Shown: positions 11,705-22,573, counted from the stretch's first letter. The stretch is 64,000 nt of DNA from Spiroplasma sabaudiense Ar-1343 (GCF_000565215.1 NZ_CP006934.1:124001-188000), one strand, 5' to 3'. Made by a program: numbers and translations. The notes: generated by a model not told the origin, from the letters alone.

Positions 11705-12157
11705 TTGAAAAGACAAGGATTGTATAAACAAGCAAAAACATGAAGTATTGTAAATATCGTAGTTTGCTCATCAATTATGGGAATATTTTTATTATTAGGA
11801 TTTATATTTTTTTCATCAACACCGACTTCAACCGGATTGGAGTCAATTGCACTAACCACCACACTTTTAATAACAGGTACAATGACTTTTATGCCAATAA
11901 TGGTCTGCTCAATAATCACAGTTATTATTGTTAACAGAGAATTGAAATCAGGGAGAGAAGAAAAGCACACAGCCTTAGCGATTTGTTCTATTATTTTTTC
12001 TGGAATTTTTGGAATAATATCAGGGATTTTAATTCTAGTTGCCGACTCAGAATCATCAGCACAAGGATATTCAAATGAAGATTCGGCAAATGTTCCTAGT
12101 TGAAAAAATAATGAAAATAAATCTGAAAATTCTGAAATAGATAAAATGGAAGATTAA
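11705..12157 (+). CDS. Small membrane protein, paralogue of 34121-34561
   Basis: The TTG start at 11705 follows a strong TAGGAGGT and gives 150 residues. An amphipathic N-terminus (KRQGLYKQAKTWSIVN) leads into three predicted membrane helices (about residues 15-40, 48-75 and 90-118). A polar, Ser/Asn/Glu-rich tail ends KMED. The third helix region ALAICSIIFSGIFGIISGI resembles LAFFMIFFIPLFGFFSGL of the protein at 34121, and both have a similar layout, so they are probably paralogues. Family not recognised; function unknown. TGA codons at 11741 and 12101 are Trp. Confidence 0.7.
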
Positions 12158-12163
12158 TTAACT

Positions 12164-12197
12164 AAAAACCTTAATTTTTTAATTAAGGTTTTTTAAT
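12164..12197 (+). terminator. Terminator
   Basis: A 12-base stem (AAAACCTTAATT with its complement after a TTTT loop) is followed by TTTTTTAATTTT. The AT-rich stretch from here to 12383 holds no gene that I can see; it should contain the promoter of the glycosidase gene. Confidence 0.8.
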
Positions 12198-12383
12198 TTT
12201 CAATTTCAATTTTTATTTATTTTCAAACATTACAAAATCATTTGATTGAGAAATTATTTTAAATTAATTGTATTTAAATTTGTATGAATTAATAAAATCC
12301 CAAGAAATTAAACTGCTAAATCGTGTTATCATTTTATTAACGCCAAAAAAATTGGTGATCAATCATTAATAAGGAGAAACAAA

Positions 12384-13796
12384 ATGAAAATAAAATTTCC
12401 AGAAAATTTTTTATGAGGTGCTGCAACTTCGGGTCCTCAATCTGAGGGGAGCAAAGATAAGCCACACTTAAATGTAATGGATAAATGATTTCAATTGCAT
12501 CCAGAAGATTTTCACAATCAAGTTGGTCCAGAAATAACTTGCAATAGTTACGAAAAATATCCAGAGGATATTGAATTAATGCAAAGAATAAATTTAAACA
12601 GCTTTAGAACTTCAATTCAATGATCTAGACTTATCGATGATTTGGAGACTGGAACTGTAAACCAGAAAGCTCTGAAGTATTATCGTGACTACTTTAGTAG
12701 ACTTAAAAAAGCAAATATTAAACTTATGGTAAATCTATACCACTTTGATATGCCTTGAGAACTACAAGAAGTTGGGGGATTTGCAAATAAACATGTTGTT
12801 GACTTATTTGCTCTATATGCAAAGCGATGTTTTGAATCTTTTGGAGATTTAGTAGATATGTGATCAACTATGAATGAACCGATTGTTCCTGTGGAAGCTC
12901 AATATTTATATAAATGATGATACCCATACATAAGCGATTATAAATTAGCTGCTCAGGTAGGTTATAATACTATCTTGGCTCATGCAAAAGCAGTTAAGGA
13001 ATTTAAAATTTTATTTGCTAACGACTCTAAAAAGGAAATCACCGTTGTCTTAAACTTAACGCCAAGTTATTCAAAAGATGACAAACCCGAGAATATTAAA
13101 GCGGCAAAGCTAAGTGATGAGTTTTTCAATAAATCAATGTTAGAAGCGGCTGTTAACGGAAGATTTAATCAAGAATTTATTGATGTGTTAAAAGCAGACA
13201 ATGTCTTGCCAGAATTTAATAAGTCAGAATTAGACATAATTGCTAATAATAGAATTGATTTTTTAGCAGTTAATTACTATCAGCCAAGAAGAATCCAGGG
13301 TCGCGAAAAACCGTACTCTGGAGAAAATATGCCAGACAAACATTTTGAAAATTTTGACTGAGCTGAAAAAAGGATTAACCCTCACCGTGGTTGAGAAATT
13401 CACCCAGAAACAATATATAATATTGCGATGGATATTAAAAATAATTATAACAACATCAAATGATTTATTTCCGAAAACGGAATGGGTGTTGAAGGTGAAG
13501 AAAAATTCAAGAACCAAGATGGTGTTATTCAAGATGACTATCGAATCGATTTTATAAAAGAACATCTCTATTGATTGCATAAAGCAATTCAAGAAGGAAG
13601 CAATTGTTTTGGTTACCAAATGTGAACTTTTATTGATTGTTGAAGTTGAGCCAACTCATTTAAAAACCGCTATGGTTTTGTTTCCCTTGATTTAAAAACT
13701 CAAGCTCGCACAATTAAAAAATCAGGAACTTGAATAAGCAATTGTATTATTAATAATGAATTTGAAATAGAGGAAAACTTAGTTAACAAAAACTAA
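12384..13796 (+). CDS. Glycoside hydrolase family 1, probable 6-phospho-beta-glycosidase
   Basis: GH1 enzymes of this kind cleave phosphorylated beta-glucosides delivered by PTS uptake. The N-terminus FPENFLWGAATSGPQSEG, acid/base motif STMNEP (about residue 160) and nucleophile motif FISENGMG (about 360) are diagnostic. Near the C-terminus, SWANSFKNRYGFV corresponds to the phosphate-binding loop of LacG-type enzymes; the Ser and Tyr are present, but the usual Lys position is Asn with a Lys two residues earlier. Length is 470 residues. RBS AAGGAG. No PTS transporter is seen nearby. At least ten TGA codons read as Trp. Confidence 0.88.
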
Positions 13797-13805
13797 GTTT
13801 TTTTA
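13774..13805 (+). terminator. Terminator overlapping glycosidase stop
   Basis: An 11-base stem (AAAACTTAGTT at 13774-13784, complement 13791-13801) is followed by a T tract. The stem includes the last codons and the TAA of the GH1 gene. Confidence 0.75.
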
Positions 13806-13837
13806 AAATAATAATGAATTTGAAAGAAGGTGAAATT

Positions 13838-14527
13838 GTGAAGAGAAATTATTTTAAAAAAATGTTTTACTTAAATTTTGTTTTATTACATTTAACAATT
13901 TTAATAGCAACAACTTTAAACATATTTTTTCCAAACCAAGAAACTATCTTTGTTGTTCAAGTCTCTTTAACAATTTCGCTGATTCAAACTTTATTATTAT
14001 TTCTAGCATATTTATCTTATAAGCTTATTTGTAATTGAAAAGTAGTTATTGAAAGAGCGGTTTCTTTAAATTTTTCTAGAAAAGAAAAACCTAGTGAATT
14101 AAAAAAAATCCTTCAAATTGTCTTACCCTCATTTTTAATTATTCAGGGAGAAACTTCAGCAATCATGAATGAGACAATGAAAGGAACCTTTTTTGCTTCT
14201 GTTTATTCATTCGTTTTAGTTTCCTTTTTAACATTATTACTTTTCGCAATTATTATGGCAATGATTTCATTTAAAGATCTAAAATCAAATCATATTATTA
14301 AACGAATAATAAAAACAATTAAAAGATTAAAGAATATTTTGCTATCATTTTTTAAAAAATCAAACGTTAAAGTATTTCAAGCAGATAATAAAATAGCATA
14401 CAATTTAACCGTCGAGATTTTCTTAAATAGAAACTCCAATTTTTTCGTGACCCAGTTTAACTATATAAAAACTGAACAGCTCAATAATTTGAAGAAAGCC
14501 CTGGATTTTAGAGCACCTAGCTTATAA
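13838..14527 (+). CDS. Membrane protein of unknown function preceding ABC transporter
   Basis: The GTG start at 13838 is preferred because AAGAAGGTGA lies just upstream; an in-frame ATG at 13814 would add eight residues and has no such site. The 229-residue product has four predicted helices in two pairs (about residues 10-30 and 38-62, then 95-115 and 125-150). A basic Lys-rich segment separates helices from a C-terminal soluble tail. I recognise no family. Its position before the ATPase-permease fusion suggests it may be an accessory subunit, but the 134-base gap contains a hairpin, so co-transcription is not certain. Confidence 0.6.
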
Positions 14528-14583
14528 AAGAAAGCGATTAAGTAACGCAAACTTTTACTATGTGTAAATTTAAAATTAAGGCT

Positions 14584-14640
14584 GCTAAAAATATTTAAAT
14601 ATTTAAAAATAATTTTTATTACGTTAAAAATATTTTTAGC
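14584..14640 (+). promoter_or_regulatory. Long-armed hairpin in ABC transporter leader
   Basis: Perfect 13-base arms (GCTAAAAATATTT at 14584-14596 and its complement at 14628-14640) enclose 31 AT-rich bases. No T tract follows. The hairpin ends 21 bases before the ATG and close to the GGGAGC ribosome site, so it could affect translation. Confidence 0.45.
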
Positions 14641-14661
14641 TTGCCCAAATAAGGGAGCAAC

Positions 14662-16266
14662 ATGAAAAAACAAATGATAAATAACATTAACAACAATGAA
14701 TTGCTAGAACCAATCATTGAGTTAAAAAATGTAAGTAAAAATTATAAAAACAAAATAATTCTTGAATCAATAAATTTAAAAATTTATCCAAATGATCGAA
14801 TTGGGATTATTGGATCCAACGGAGCTGGTAAAAGCACAATAAGCGAAATTATTGGTGGCATTAAAACTATTTCATCAGGAACAATTGTTAAAAAAAGTGA
14901 CTTAGTTTTGGGGTTTCAATTTCAGACTACTGCATATCCTGTGGGAATTACCGTTCTTGATATGGTTAAATATTATTTAGAAGTTTTTGATATTCCAATG
15001 ACTGCAAGCAATCTTGACGAAATTTTAAAAAGATATCAAATTTATAAATTTAAAAATCGTACATTAGAACGTTTAAGCGGAGGTCAACAACAACTTGTCA
15101 ACATACTTTTGAGTTTAATACATAATCCTGATTTTGTAATTTTGGATGAAATTTCTACAGGGCTAGATATCGAGGTTCGAAGCGAAATCTTCAAAATAAT
15201 CGAAGAAAATATAATTGAGAAAAACAAAGGGATGCTTCTGGTAACTCATCAAATGAAAGAAATTGAGAATTTATGTAATAAGTATATTTATATAGATGAA
15301 GGTAATATTAAAGAATCAGGCTTAGTCAGCGACCTAATAGAAAAATACGGTTCTGTTGAAGAATACACAATGCAAAAAATCCTAGTTTCAAAATCTCAAA
15401 TAGATACCAGAAAAAATGTTTGTACAAAAAATAATAAAAATCGATTTAATAAAATTATAAATAGCGAAGCCAAAAAAGGTAAAACCATTCCTTTGGTAAA
15501 ATTAATTTTAAAATATTACTATAAAGGAGTTGCTGTGCCATTTTTCTTATTTGCCTTTCCAATAATTTTAATGTTTTTAGAAGGCTTTGCATTTAAGGAA
15601 ATATATGGTGATGTAAATAGCGCAGCTGCGGCACTAATAATAAAACAACTAACTGTTTCTGTGGCAACAGTATCGATAATTATTGTTGGAATATCTGTAT
15701 TACCTCAAACTTTAATTGAATTTAGAAATAGTGGACTAATGAAGAGAATTGGTTCAACAAATACTAGAGCAGTTAACTTTATGGTAACAACAATTTTAAT
15801 CTGTATTTTATTTATGATTACCACATTTTTATGAACTATGCTTTGAAGTGGAATTATGTTCGGCTGAGAATTTGGCTGAAATCAAATTTTGGCACCAATT
15901 AATATTGGAGAGGCGATTGGTTACTTAGTGGTTGTGATTTTGGCATCAACAACTTTTGGAATCATGATTGCAAGTCTATTTAAATCAACTTCTCCAACTG
16001 CCTATATTACAATCTCAAATATAATTTTCATTCCAATTGCCTTTTTAAGTGGGTCGTTTATTCCAATCAGTTTAATTGAAAAAAGCGAAATATTGAATGT
16101 GTTTTCATATTTTAACCCCTTTAAATACAGCATTACTCCATTGAATAGTTCTTGAATTGGGGAACACAAATTAGATTTAAAAAATTCGTTATTTTTATTG
16201 ACATCTCTAGTTTTGGTTGGAATTTACGGATTTGTGGGATTTAGAAAAATGAATTGAGATCGATAA
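14662..16266 (+). CDS. ABC transporter: ATPase fused to ABC-2 type permease
   Basis: This 534-residue half-transporter has its ATPase at the N-terminus and its membrane domain at the C-terminus, the reverse of most fused exporters. The ATPase (about 1-235) has Walker A GSNGAGKST, signature LSGGQQQ, Walker B FVILDE and the switch His in VTHQ. A basic linker leads to an ABC-2 domain (about 285-534) with six hydrophobic segments, including IAFLSGSFIPISLI and FSYFNPFKYSITPL, a pattern seen in drug or polysaccharide exporters. Two copies would be needed for a full transporter. Substrate unknown. TGA codons at 15832, 15841, 15865, 15877 and 16153 are Trp. Confidence 0.85.
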
Positions 16267-16301
16267 TCAATCAACTTTAACTTTAAATAATTCTTGTTGT
16301 T

Positions 16302-16310
16302 TGCTATAAT
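16302..16310 (+). promoter_or_regulatory. Extended -10 promoter
   Basis: TGCTATAAT (TATAAT at 16305-16310) lies 24 bases before the ATG of the next gene. Confidence 0.55.
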
Positions 16311-16333
16311 AATTTTATAGTCAGGTTAAACAA

Positions 16334-16726
16334 ATGAACGAAATTATACATACCATTATTGATCGTGCCTACATGATTAAATCAGAAGCGGGCGCTTTAA
16401 AATTATCTACAGAGGCTAAACTATACTGTTCTAGCTTAAGTTTAAATAATTTAAAAGAACTTAGCAAAGAAGACCAAGAAACAACTTTGGAATTAATTTG
16501 AGTTTGAAATTTAGTCTATTCTTACGCAAGTTGATATATTAAATTTTTGGCCGCTAAGAACCTTGGCGCTATTGATGAAAACTTAAAAGAAAAAGTATCC
16601 AAAGCCTTTGAAGTCTTTACGAGCGGAGAAAACATTTTTCACTCGAATCAAATTGATTTTAAACCTCATTCAGAAATGATTGAAGCAGCAAATAAATTTG
16701 AACTAAAACTAATTACAATTAGTTAA
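16334..16726 (+). CDS. Hypothetical protein, 130 residues
   Basis: ATG 16334 opens a 130-residue frame ending at TAA 16724-16726; three closely spaced TGA codons (WVW...W around residues 62-72) are read as Trp. The product is probably helical and soluble, with an aromatic-rich central helix pair (WVWNLVYSYASWYIKFLAA). It has its own extended -10 promoter and a terminator, so it is a single-gene unit. No family recognised. A weak ribosome site (CAGGTT) lies upstream. Confidence 0.65.
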
Positions 16727-16733
16727 ATTACAT

Positions 16734-16778
16734 TAACCCGAAATGCCATTATTATGGTTTTTCGGGTTATTTTTTTTA
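16734..16778 (+). terminator. Terminator
   Basis: The stem TAACCCGAAA (from 16734) pairs with TTTCGGGTTA (16760-16769), with an inner CCAT/ATGG stem, and is followed by eight T residues. Confidence 0.85.
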
Positions 16779-16858
16779 TTTTAAATTTTTCTAAATTTCT
16801 TGCATTATTACGGTTTATTAATTAAAATAAAAATAATGTGAAAGTCGAGGTTGCTCCA

Positions 16859-16996
16859 ATGTTTAAAAAATCATTAATAAATCTACAAGAACAATATTTA
16901 ATAACTCAGTGATTAGATGTTTTAGCAACTCGAGGCGAAGCTTTTGAGAAAGCTTTAGAGAATCAGTCACTCTCCGTATTAGCTATTTTAGCTTAA
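16859..16996 (+). CDS. Possible small protein, 45 residues
   Basis: ATG 16859 follows CGAGG at a good distance and opens 45 codons ending at TAA, with one TGA as Trp. The sequence begins MFKKSLINLQEQYLITQW, which resembles the start of the 241-residue protein at 23542 (MFLKKSLNLYFI...), so it may be a truncated relative. A short hairpin follows. Only the start site, termination and this resemblance support it. Confidence 0.4.
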
Positions 16997-17000
16997 TTAA

Positions 17001-17030
17001 AATACAAACATAGTTTGTATAATTTTTTAT
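17001..17030 (+). terminator. Probable terminator before potA
   Basis: An 8-base stem (ATACAAAC at 17002-17009, complement 17013-17020) with loop ATA is followed by AATTTTTTATT. The 3' arm also contains TATAAT and might act as the -10 of potA. Confidence 0.5.
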
Positions 17031-17058
17031 TGTTTAAATAGTTATAAGGAGAAATACG

Positions 17059-18114
17059 ATGGAAAAAAATAGTATTCTTCAAATCCGAAATATAACCAAA
17101 GACTACGATGGTAAGGTTGTTTTAAAAGGAATTAGTTTAAATATTCACGAAGGTGAATTTATAACACTTTTAGGACCTAGTGGTTGTGGTAAGACTACAA
17201 CTTTAAATATTATTGGTGGATTTGAAAAACCCAATTCAGGGGAAATTTTGTTTGAAAACAAAAATCTTTTAGCATTGCCAATTAATAAACGTCAGATGAA
17301 CACAATTTTTCAGGGGTATGCACTGTTTCCGCACCTTGATGTTTTTGATAATGTGGCTTATGGATTACGTAATAAGAAAACCAAACCAGATATTATTGAA
17401 AAAGAAGTTATGCAGCACTTAAAACAAGTGGGCTTACTAGGAAATGAAAATAAACGAGTTGGGGAATTATCTGGAGGGCAAAAACAAAGGGTTGCAATCG
17501 CCAGAGCTCTTGTAATGAAACCAAAAATTTTGCTTTTAGATGAGCCAATGTCAGCCTTAGATGTTCATTTGAAAAAAATTATGCAAAAAGAGTTGAAAAG
17601 ACTTCAAGAGGAAGTTGGAATTACTTTTATTTTAGTAACCCACGATCAAGAAGAAGCACTAACTTTAAGCGATCGTGTTGTAGTAATGAATCAGGGAATG
17701 ATACAACAAGTTGGAACTCCAGAAGATATTTATAATGAACCAGAAAATAAATGAGTTGCTAAATTTATTGGAATAAGCAACATTATTGAAGATGGTATTT
17801 TTATAAGAGATGGCAAAGTCAAGATTGACGGCCAAGAGTTTAGTTGTCAGGATAAAGGTTTTGGAGAAAATGACGAAAACATTGATATTGTAATAAGACC
17901 AGAAGATGTTGATATCCAGACTGCGGGAAAAGGATTTTTCCAAGGGATAATAAAAAACGTTATTTTTAAGGGAGTTTATTATGAAGCAATTGTTGAGACT
18001 GAATTTAGAGAATGATTAATTCATACAACAGACTTGGTGGAAGAGGGAGCGAATGTGGGAATTCGCTGAAATGTTGAAGATATTCATGTTATGTGAAAAG
18101 AAATTGATAACTAA
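17059..18114 (+). CDS. potA: Spermidine/putrescine ABC transporter ATPase PotA
   Basis: PotA powers polyamine import. It has Walker [10 protein letters not shown] (about residue 40), Q-loop [12 protein letters not shown], signature LSGGQKQR, Walker B ILLLDEP and switch VTHDQEE, followed by a C-terminal TOBE-type regulatory domain (about 235-351). The 351-residue length is normal. TGA codons at 17752, 18013, 18067 and 18094 are Trp. RBS AAGGAG precedes the ATG. Its TAA overlaps the potB ATG by one base, so potA-potB-potCD is a coupled operon ending at the terminator at 22174. Confidence 0.96.
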
Positions 18115-19121
18115 TGGATGCATTAAAAGATAAAAAAATAATCGAAGATAATTCTACAAAAGAAAATATTTTTGAAGAAATCGAAGCAGTTCATGAAGAA
18201 TTAAATAACCCCGATGAGCCTAAATCATCTAAACCCCCAGGACTATTTTATAAACTAAAAAACTCCAAGTTTGTTTCAAGAGCAAGCCAAAAAACCTGAC
18301 CAATTTTATTACCATTTATTATTGTAATGATATTTTTAATAATTCTACCCCTGATTGGAATTGTTGTATATTCAATTATTCAACCAACCAATAACAGTTT
18401 GGTTTTTAAATTAAGTTTGGAAAACTTTGTAAAGTTGTTTAGTGATTCAAATATTATGATTGCTATGCTTTTATCAATTGCTTATGCGCTAGTGGCGGCT
18501 TTTTGTTGTGTAATCATTGGTTATCCAATTGCCTACATTATGGCGCAATTAAAAAGTAAAATTTTAGCAAAAAATGTTTGAGTATTAGTAACAATGCCAA
18601 TTTGAATAAGTATGCTTTTGAAGGTTTTGGGATTGCAAACACTATTTTATGTCTTAGCACCAACTGCTTTGGGAACCCCGATTGCAATTATTATCGGAAT
18701 GGTTTATATGTTTTTACCATTCTGTATTACACCAATATATAATTCATTAGAAAGTTCAGATAAGAGCCAACTTTTAGCTGCCAAAGATTTAGGAGCAAGC
18801 AATTCTAAAGCATTCTTCCAATTTACCTTGAGACAATCAATGGGGGGAGTTTTAGCGGGATTTAGCTTAGTAATAATTCAAGCAGCAACATCTCTAATTG
18901 TTATCCGTTACCTTGGTGATGGAAAAATCAACCTGATTGCTTCAATTATTGAATCTTACTTCTTTAAAGGAAGTAACTTTGGTTATGGTGCGGCAATTTC
19001 TGTTGTTTTAGCGATTTTAATTGGTTTATTAATGTTAGTAATGAAATTAATTTCAAATAAATTTGAAGGGGGGTCAACCAAAAAATGAAAAGGTTCTTCA
19101 AGACAAGCTATTTCGCAATAA
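18114..19121 (+). CDS. potB: Spermidine/putrescine ABC transporter permease PotB
   Basis: PotB is one of two permease subunits. The first 60 residues are a charged, Glu/Lys-rich cytoplasmic extension not seen in typical PotB; six membrane helices follow. The EAA loop that docks on PotA reads LLAAKDLGASNSKAFFQF (about residues 222-239). The product is 335 residues. The TGA at 19086-19088 is Trp, so the true stop is the TAA at 19119-19121, adding 11 residues and a 37-base overlap with potCD. TGA codons at 18297, 18579 and 18603 are also Trp. Confidence 0.94.
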
Positions 19122-22100
19122 TTATGGCATTTATCTATGTGCCGATTATCATTATGATAATCTACTCATTTAATTCAGGTAAAACCATCTCACAATTTGA
19201 GGGTTGAAGTCTAAAGTGATACGCAGAATTTTTTAAAAATAGTCCCTTCATAAAATCAATTATTACATCACTGTTTGTGGCAATCGTGTCAACAACGGTT
19301 TCGGTAATTATTGGGACTCTAGCCGCTATTGGATTGAGCAGAGTAAATCGAACAACCCGAAATGCTTGATTTTCTATTGCAAATATCCCTTTAGTAAATG
19401 CAGATGTAATTACGGCTGTAAGTTTGATGGTGGTATTCATAATAGCTGGACTTAAGTTTGGAATTATGACGTTAATTGCAGCGCATATTTCTTTTAATGT
19501 CCCATACGTGCTAATTACAGTAATGCCACGATTAAGAAAAATTGACCCAAATGTAATCGATGCAAGTTATGATTTAGGGAGTTCTTCAACTCAGACAATG
19601 TTCAAAATTGTTTTGCCAATTTTGCGACCAGCAATTATTGCAGCAACTGCAATCGCTTTTGCTATGAGTTTTGACGATTTTATTATTTCTTACTTTACCG
19701 GGGGAGATCAAACCAATGTCTCAACCTTCATATATACTGCCAAAAAAATTCAACCATATATTAATGCTTTTGGAACAATTTTAGTTGGGGTTATTGTCCT
19801 ATCAATTCTAGTATGAAACACAATCTCGTTTACTAAGTCGCGAAACGATGAAATTAAAAATCAAATTAAAGAAGGTTACTATAAATCAAAACAAATTGAT
19901 GACTTAAACCATAAACTTACTATCTTGTATCACCAACTTTCAAGCAATCAAATTGTTAAGAAAAGTTTAAAACCTAGTCTGAGAATGAAAGCGACTTTGC
20001 TAAAAATTCAAATTCGGATTTTAGAAAATAAAAACTATAATGCCAAGATTTCAAAATTAGAATGGAAAAAAGAATTAATAAGCAATGAAATAAAATATGA
20101 GAAAAGACTATTTATCGCATATGAAAAATCTCAAACTAAGATGAAATTACTTGAACAACAACTTTTGAAAAACTACAAAAGTCATCGAAAAGTGCGCTTT
20201 CAAAACGCGATTATCAAGTTATCAAAAAGAATTAAAAAATATGAATCTGAAATTGAATGAATTAACGAAAGAAATCAATCAGATTCTGATTGAATAAAGG
20301 AACTGGATGCCGAAATTTTAGAACTTCAAGCCGAATGAAACCGCGAAAGCCCGTTAAGTAAAAAAGATAATCTAGCTTATAAAAAGAAAATAAAAAAATT
20401 GCAAACAAAACGTGATGAGTTAAAAGAAGGTCGCAATCAACTAAAATTGCGATTAGTTCTAGAAAAATTAAAAGACGTTCAATCACGTTCGCAAGAACAA
20501 CTCCAAGAACTTGTTGAAAAGCAACGTGATTTGAGTAAAGTTTTATTTTCAAAAATTTCTTTAACTGCGAAAATTGATAAAAAAATTGAGACGCTAGAGA
20601 CCAAGGAAAATAAAACTGAGAACGATTTTCAAATATTAAGCGAACTAAAGCAAGAACGTATTGAAACTTTGGAATTAAAACGCCAAGTTATTCGCGAAAA
20701 AATAATTACTGCAGAAAACAAAATTGAAGAAATTCAAATTAAAACTGATGCTAAACGCGAAAAATTATTTCCAGCAATTGAAGATAATGCGGTTGTCAGC
20801 CATAATAAAGGATTTTTCAAAAGATCTTGAAAGACTTTATTAGCATTTACCTTATTTGCTTCGTCATTTACACTTTTAACTGTTGCTTATGTTAGAAACA
20901 ATATTTATGATTTAGTTATTGGAAACTGGGGATCTTACATTAATCCTGAGTTTATTTCAGAATTTGAAAAAAAATATGAAGTCAAAGTCAACTACCAGCA
21001 ATTTGATTCCAATGAATCTTTATATAATAAGTTATATACATTTAACTATGATGTTATGGTGCCAAGTGACTACATGGTTCAAAAACTAGTTGCAGAAGAT
21101 AAATTACAAAATATTGACTACAATAAAGTAAATATCTACGGAGAGTTTGAAGAAACTACTCCTGGTTCACAAATTACCACAACTCGTTATTTTAAGGATT
21201 TAGAAGGCAATGAAATCACTAGCAAAGGTGATCGAGACTATACTGTAAATGCTGACCTAATGAAATTAATGTTTCAGTCACCAACTGAAGACGAAAATGA
21301 GGGTAAACATTTAAATCACAATATTACTGATTATGCTATTCCATATTTTTGAGGAGACTTAGTTGTTGTTGCAAACCCCAATGATAAAGTAATTAAATTT
21401 TTAGAAGACCAAAATGTTGAGTTTGCAGAAAATCAACAGTATCAAATTGATTCGTCAACTTTAAGCTGAGACATTTTCTGAAAGGCTGCACAAGCTGGTT
21501 TAAATGTTCGATTAAACGAAGATGCCAAAAATATTTTTGCAATCGCTTCGGAGAAAATGTTTGGAACAATTCAACCAAATTTAAGTCAATTGGATGAAAC
21601 TGTTGCGGAATTAAAAAAATTAATTTTAAGACCGAATGTATCATTACTTGGTGATAATTTAATTGAAAAAGTTGCTTTAGGAGACTTTGATTTGGCGCTA
21701 ATGTATAATGGGGATGCAATTTATGCTAATCAAATTTATAACGGGGAAGCTGAATTAGAGGATGAAGACGACCTATTTGCTAAAAATGCAAAATTGGATA
21801 AAAACTTCTTTTTCTACGGAAGACCTGGAATGCAACATGAAAACTTTAAAGAGGGAACTAATGTTTTTTCTGATAATTTGGTAATTAACAAAGTTAATAG
21901 AAATTTGGATCTCTCATACAAATGAATTAATTTTATGCTCTACAAATCAACGGAATTAACCGAATATGTTGGGATAACATCCCCAATTCAAGAGGCAATG
22001 GATGAGGTTTCAGGAGAAGGTGGAGTATTTAAAAACTACTTCAACCTATACATTCCTCAAATTTCACAAGACCCAAATGCTCGCGGAAGCGCGTTTCAAT

Positions 22101-22174
22101 ACAGTAAAAAAGATGAAATTCTTAATAACAAAATTATTGACGCCTTCAATTCATTGATAGCGGGTAAAAACTAG
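19085..22174 (+). CDS. potCD: PotC permease fused to PotD binding protein through long coiled coil
   Basis: One open frame of 1,029 residues joins two normally separate proteins. Residues 1-250 are PotC, with six helices and the EAA loop VIDASYDLGSSSTQTMFKI. Residues 250-582 are highly charged Lys/Glu/Leu heptad-like sequence, predicted as long coiled coil. A single helix (WKTLLAFTLFASSFTLLTVA, about 583-605) leads to a PotD-type binding domain (606-1029, with VIGNWGSYINPEFISEFEKK and YNYDVMVPSDYM-like segments). With PotC ending inside, the linker would be cytoplasmic and the extra helix would put PotD outside, anchored without a lipid. Permease/binding-protein fusions occur in other Mollicutes; the size of the linker is notable. 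No frameshift is needed. Confidence 0.92.
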
Positions 22175-22203
22175 CAAAGGGCTAAACCCTTTGCTTTTTT
22201 TTG
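22174..22203 (+). terminator. Terminator of potABCD operon
   Basis: An 8-base GC-containing stem (GCAAAGGG at 22174-22181, complement 22187-22194) is followed by eight T residues. It begins in the potCD stop codon. Confidence 0.85.
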
Positions 22204-22279
22204 CTTTTTACAAAATCTTTAACGAAATAAAGTTTTTTTTAATTATTGTTAATAATTTAGTATAATTAATTTTGGTAAT

Positions 22280-22354
22280 GGTGGTATAGCCAAGAGGCTA
22301 AGGCGTGGGACTGCAACTCCCTGATCACCGGTTCGAATCCGGTTACCACCTCCA
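22280..22354 (+). tRNA. tRNA-Cys (GCA)
   Basis: A 75-base cloverleaf with acceptor GGTGGTA/TACCACC, encoded CCA, and loop CTGCAAC (anticodon GCA). A TATAAT at 22261-22266 is its likely -10 box. Confidence 0.94.
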
Positions 22355-22367
22355 GATTAAATTAAAT

Positions 22368-22408
22368 AAGACCGGTATTGTTAAAGCAATATCGGTCTAT
22401 TTATTTTT
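22368..22408 (+). terminator. Terminator after tRNA-Cys
   Basis: The stem AAGACCGGTATTG pairs with CAATATCGGTCTA allowing one G-U pair, and is followed by TTTATTTTT. tRNA-Cys is thus a single-gene unit. Confidence 0.7.
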
Positions 22409-22496
22409 AAAATTTTATTTATTTAGTTAAATAAGCCCTATTATTTTATTAAAATGCACAAAAAATTCATTTTTTTAACGACACTAATAATTTTTT

Positions 22497-22573
22497 TGTT
22501 ATAATAAATAAGTCGCATTTATTGCAAAAAAATTTAATTTTTTTTGCAAAATTCGGTTGACATGTATTATAAT
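22497..22573 (+). promoter_or_regulatory. Leader region of tRNA-Arg cluster: two -10 boxes and a hairpin
   Basis: The gene-free stretch 22409-22591 holds an extended -10 (TGTTATAAT, 22497-22505). Then comes a hairpin with 11-base arms (TTGCAAAAAAA at 22522-22532, complement 22539-22549). A second TATAAT follows at 22568-22573. A consensus TTGACA sits at 22557-22562, only five bases before it, too close to pair with it. The second box is the likely promoter of the nine-tRNA cluster. Confidence 0.5.

Noticed and set aside
22306-22573. TTGACA at 22557 paired with TATAAT at 22568 as a standard promoter
   Set aside because: The spacing is five bases, far from about 17, so the pair cannot act together.
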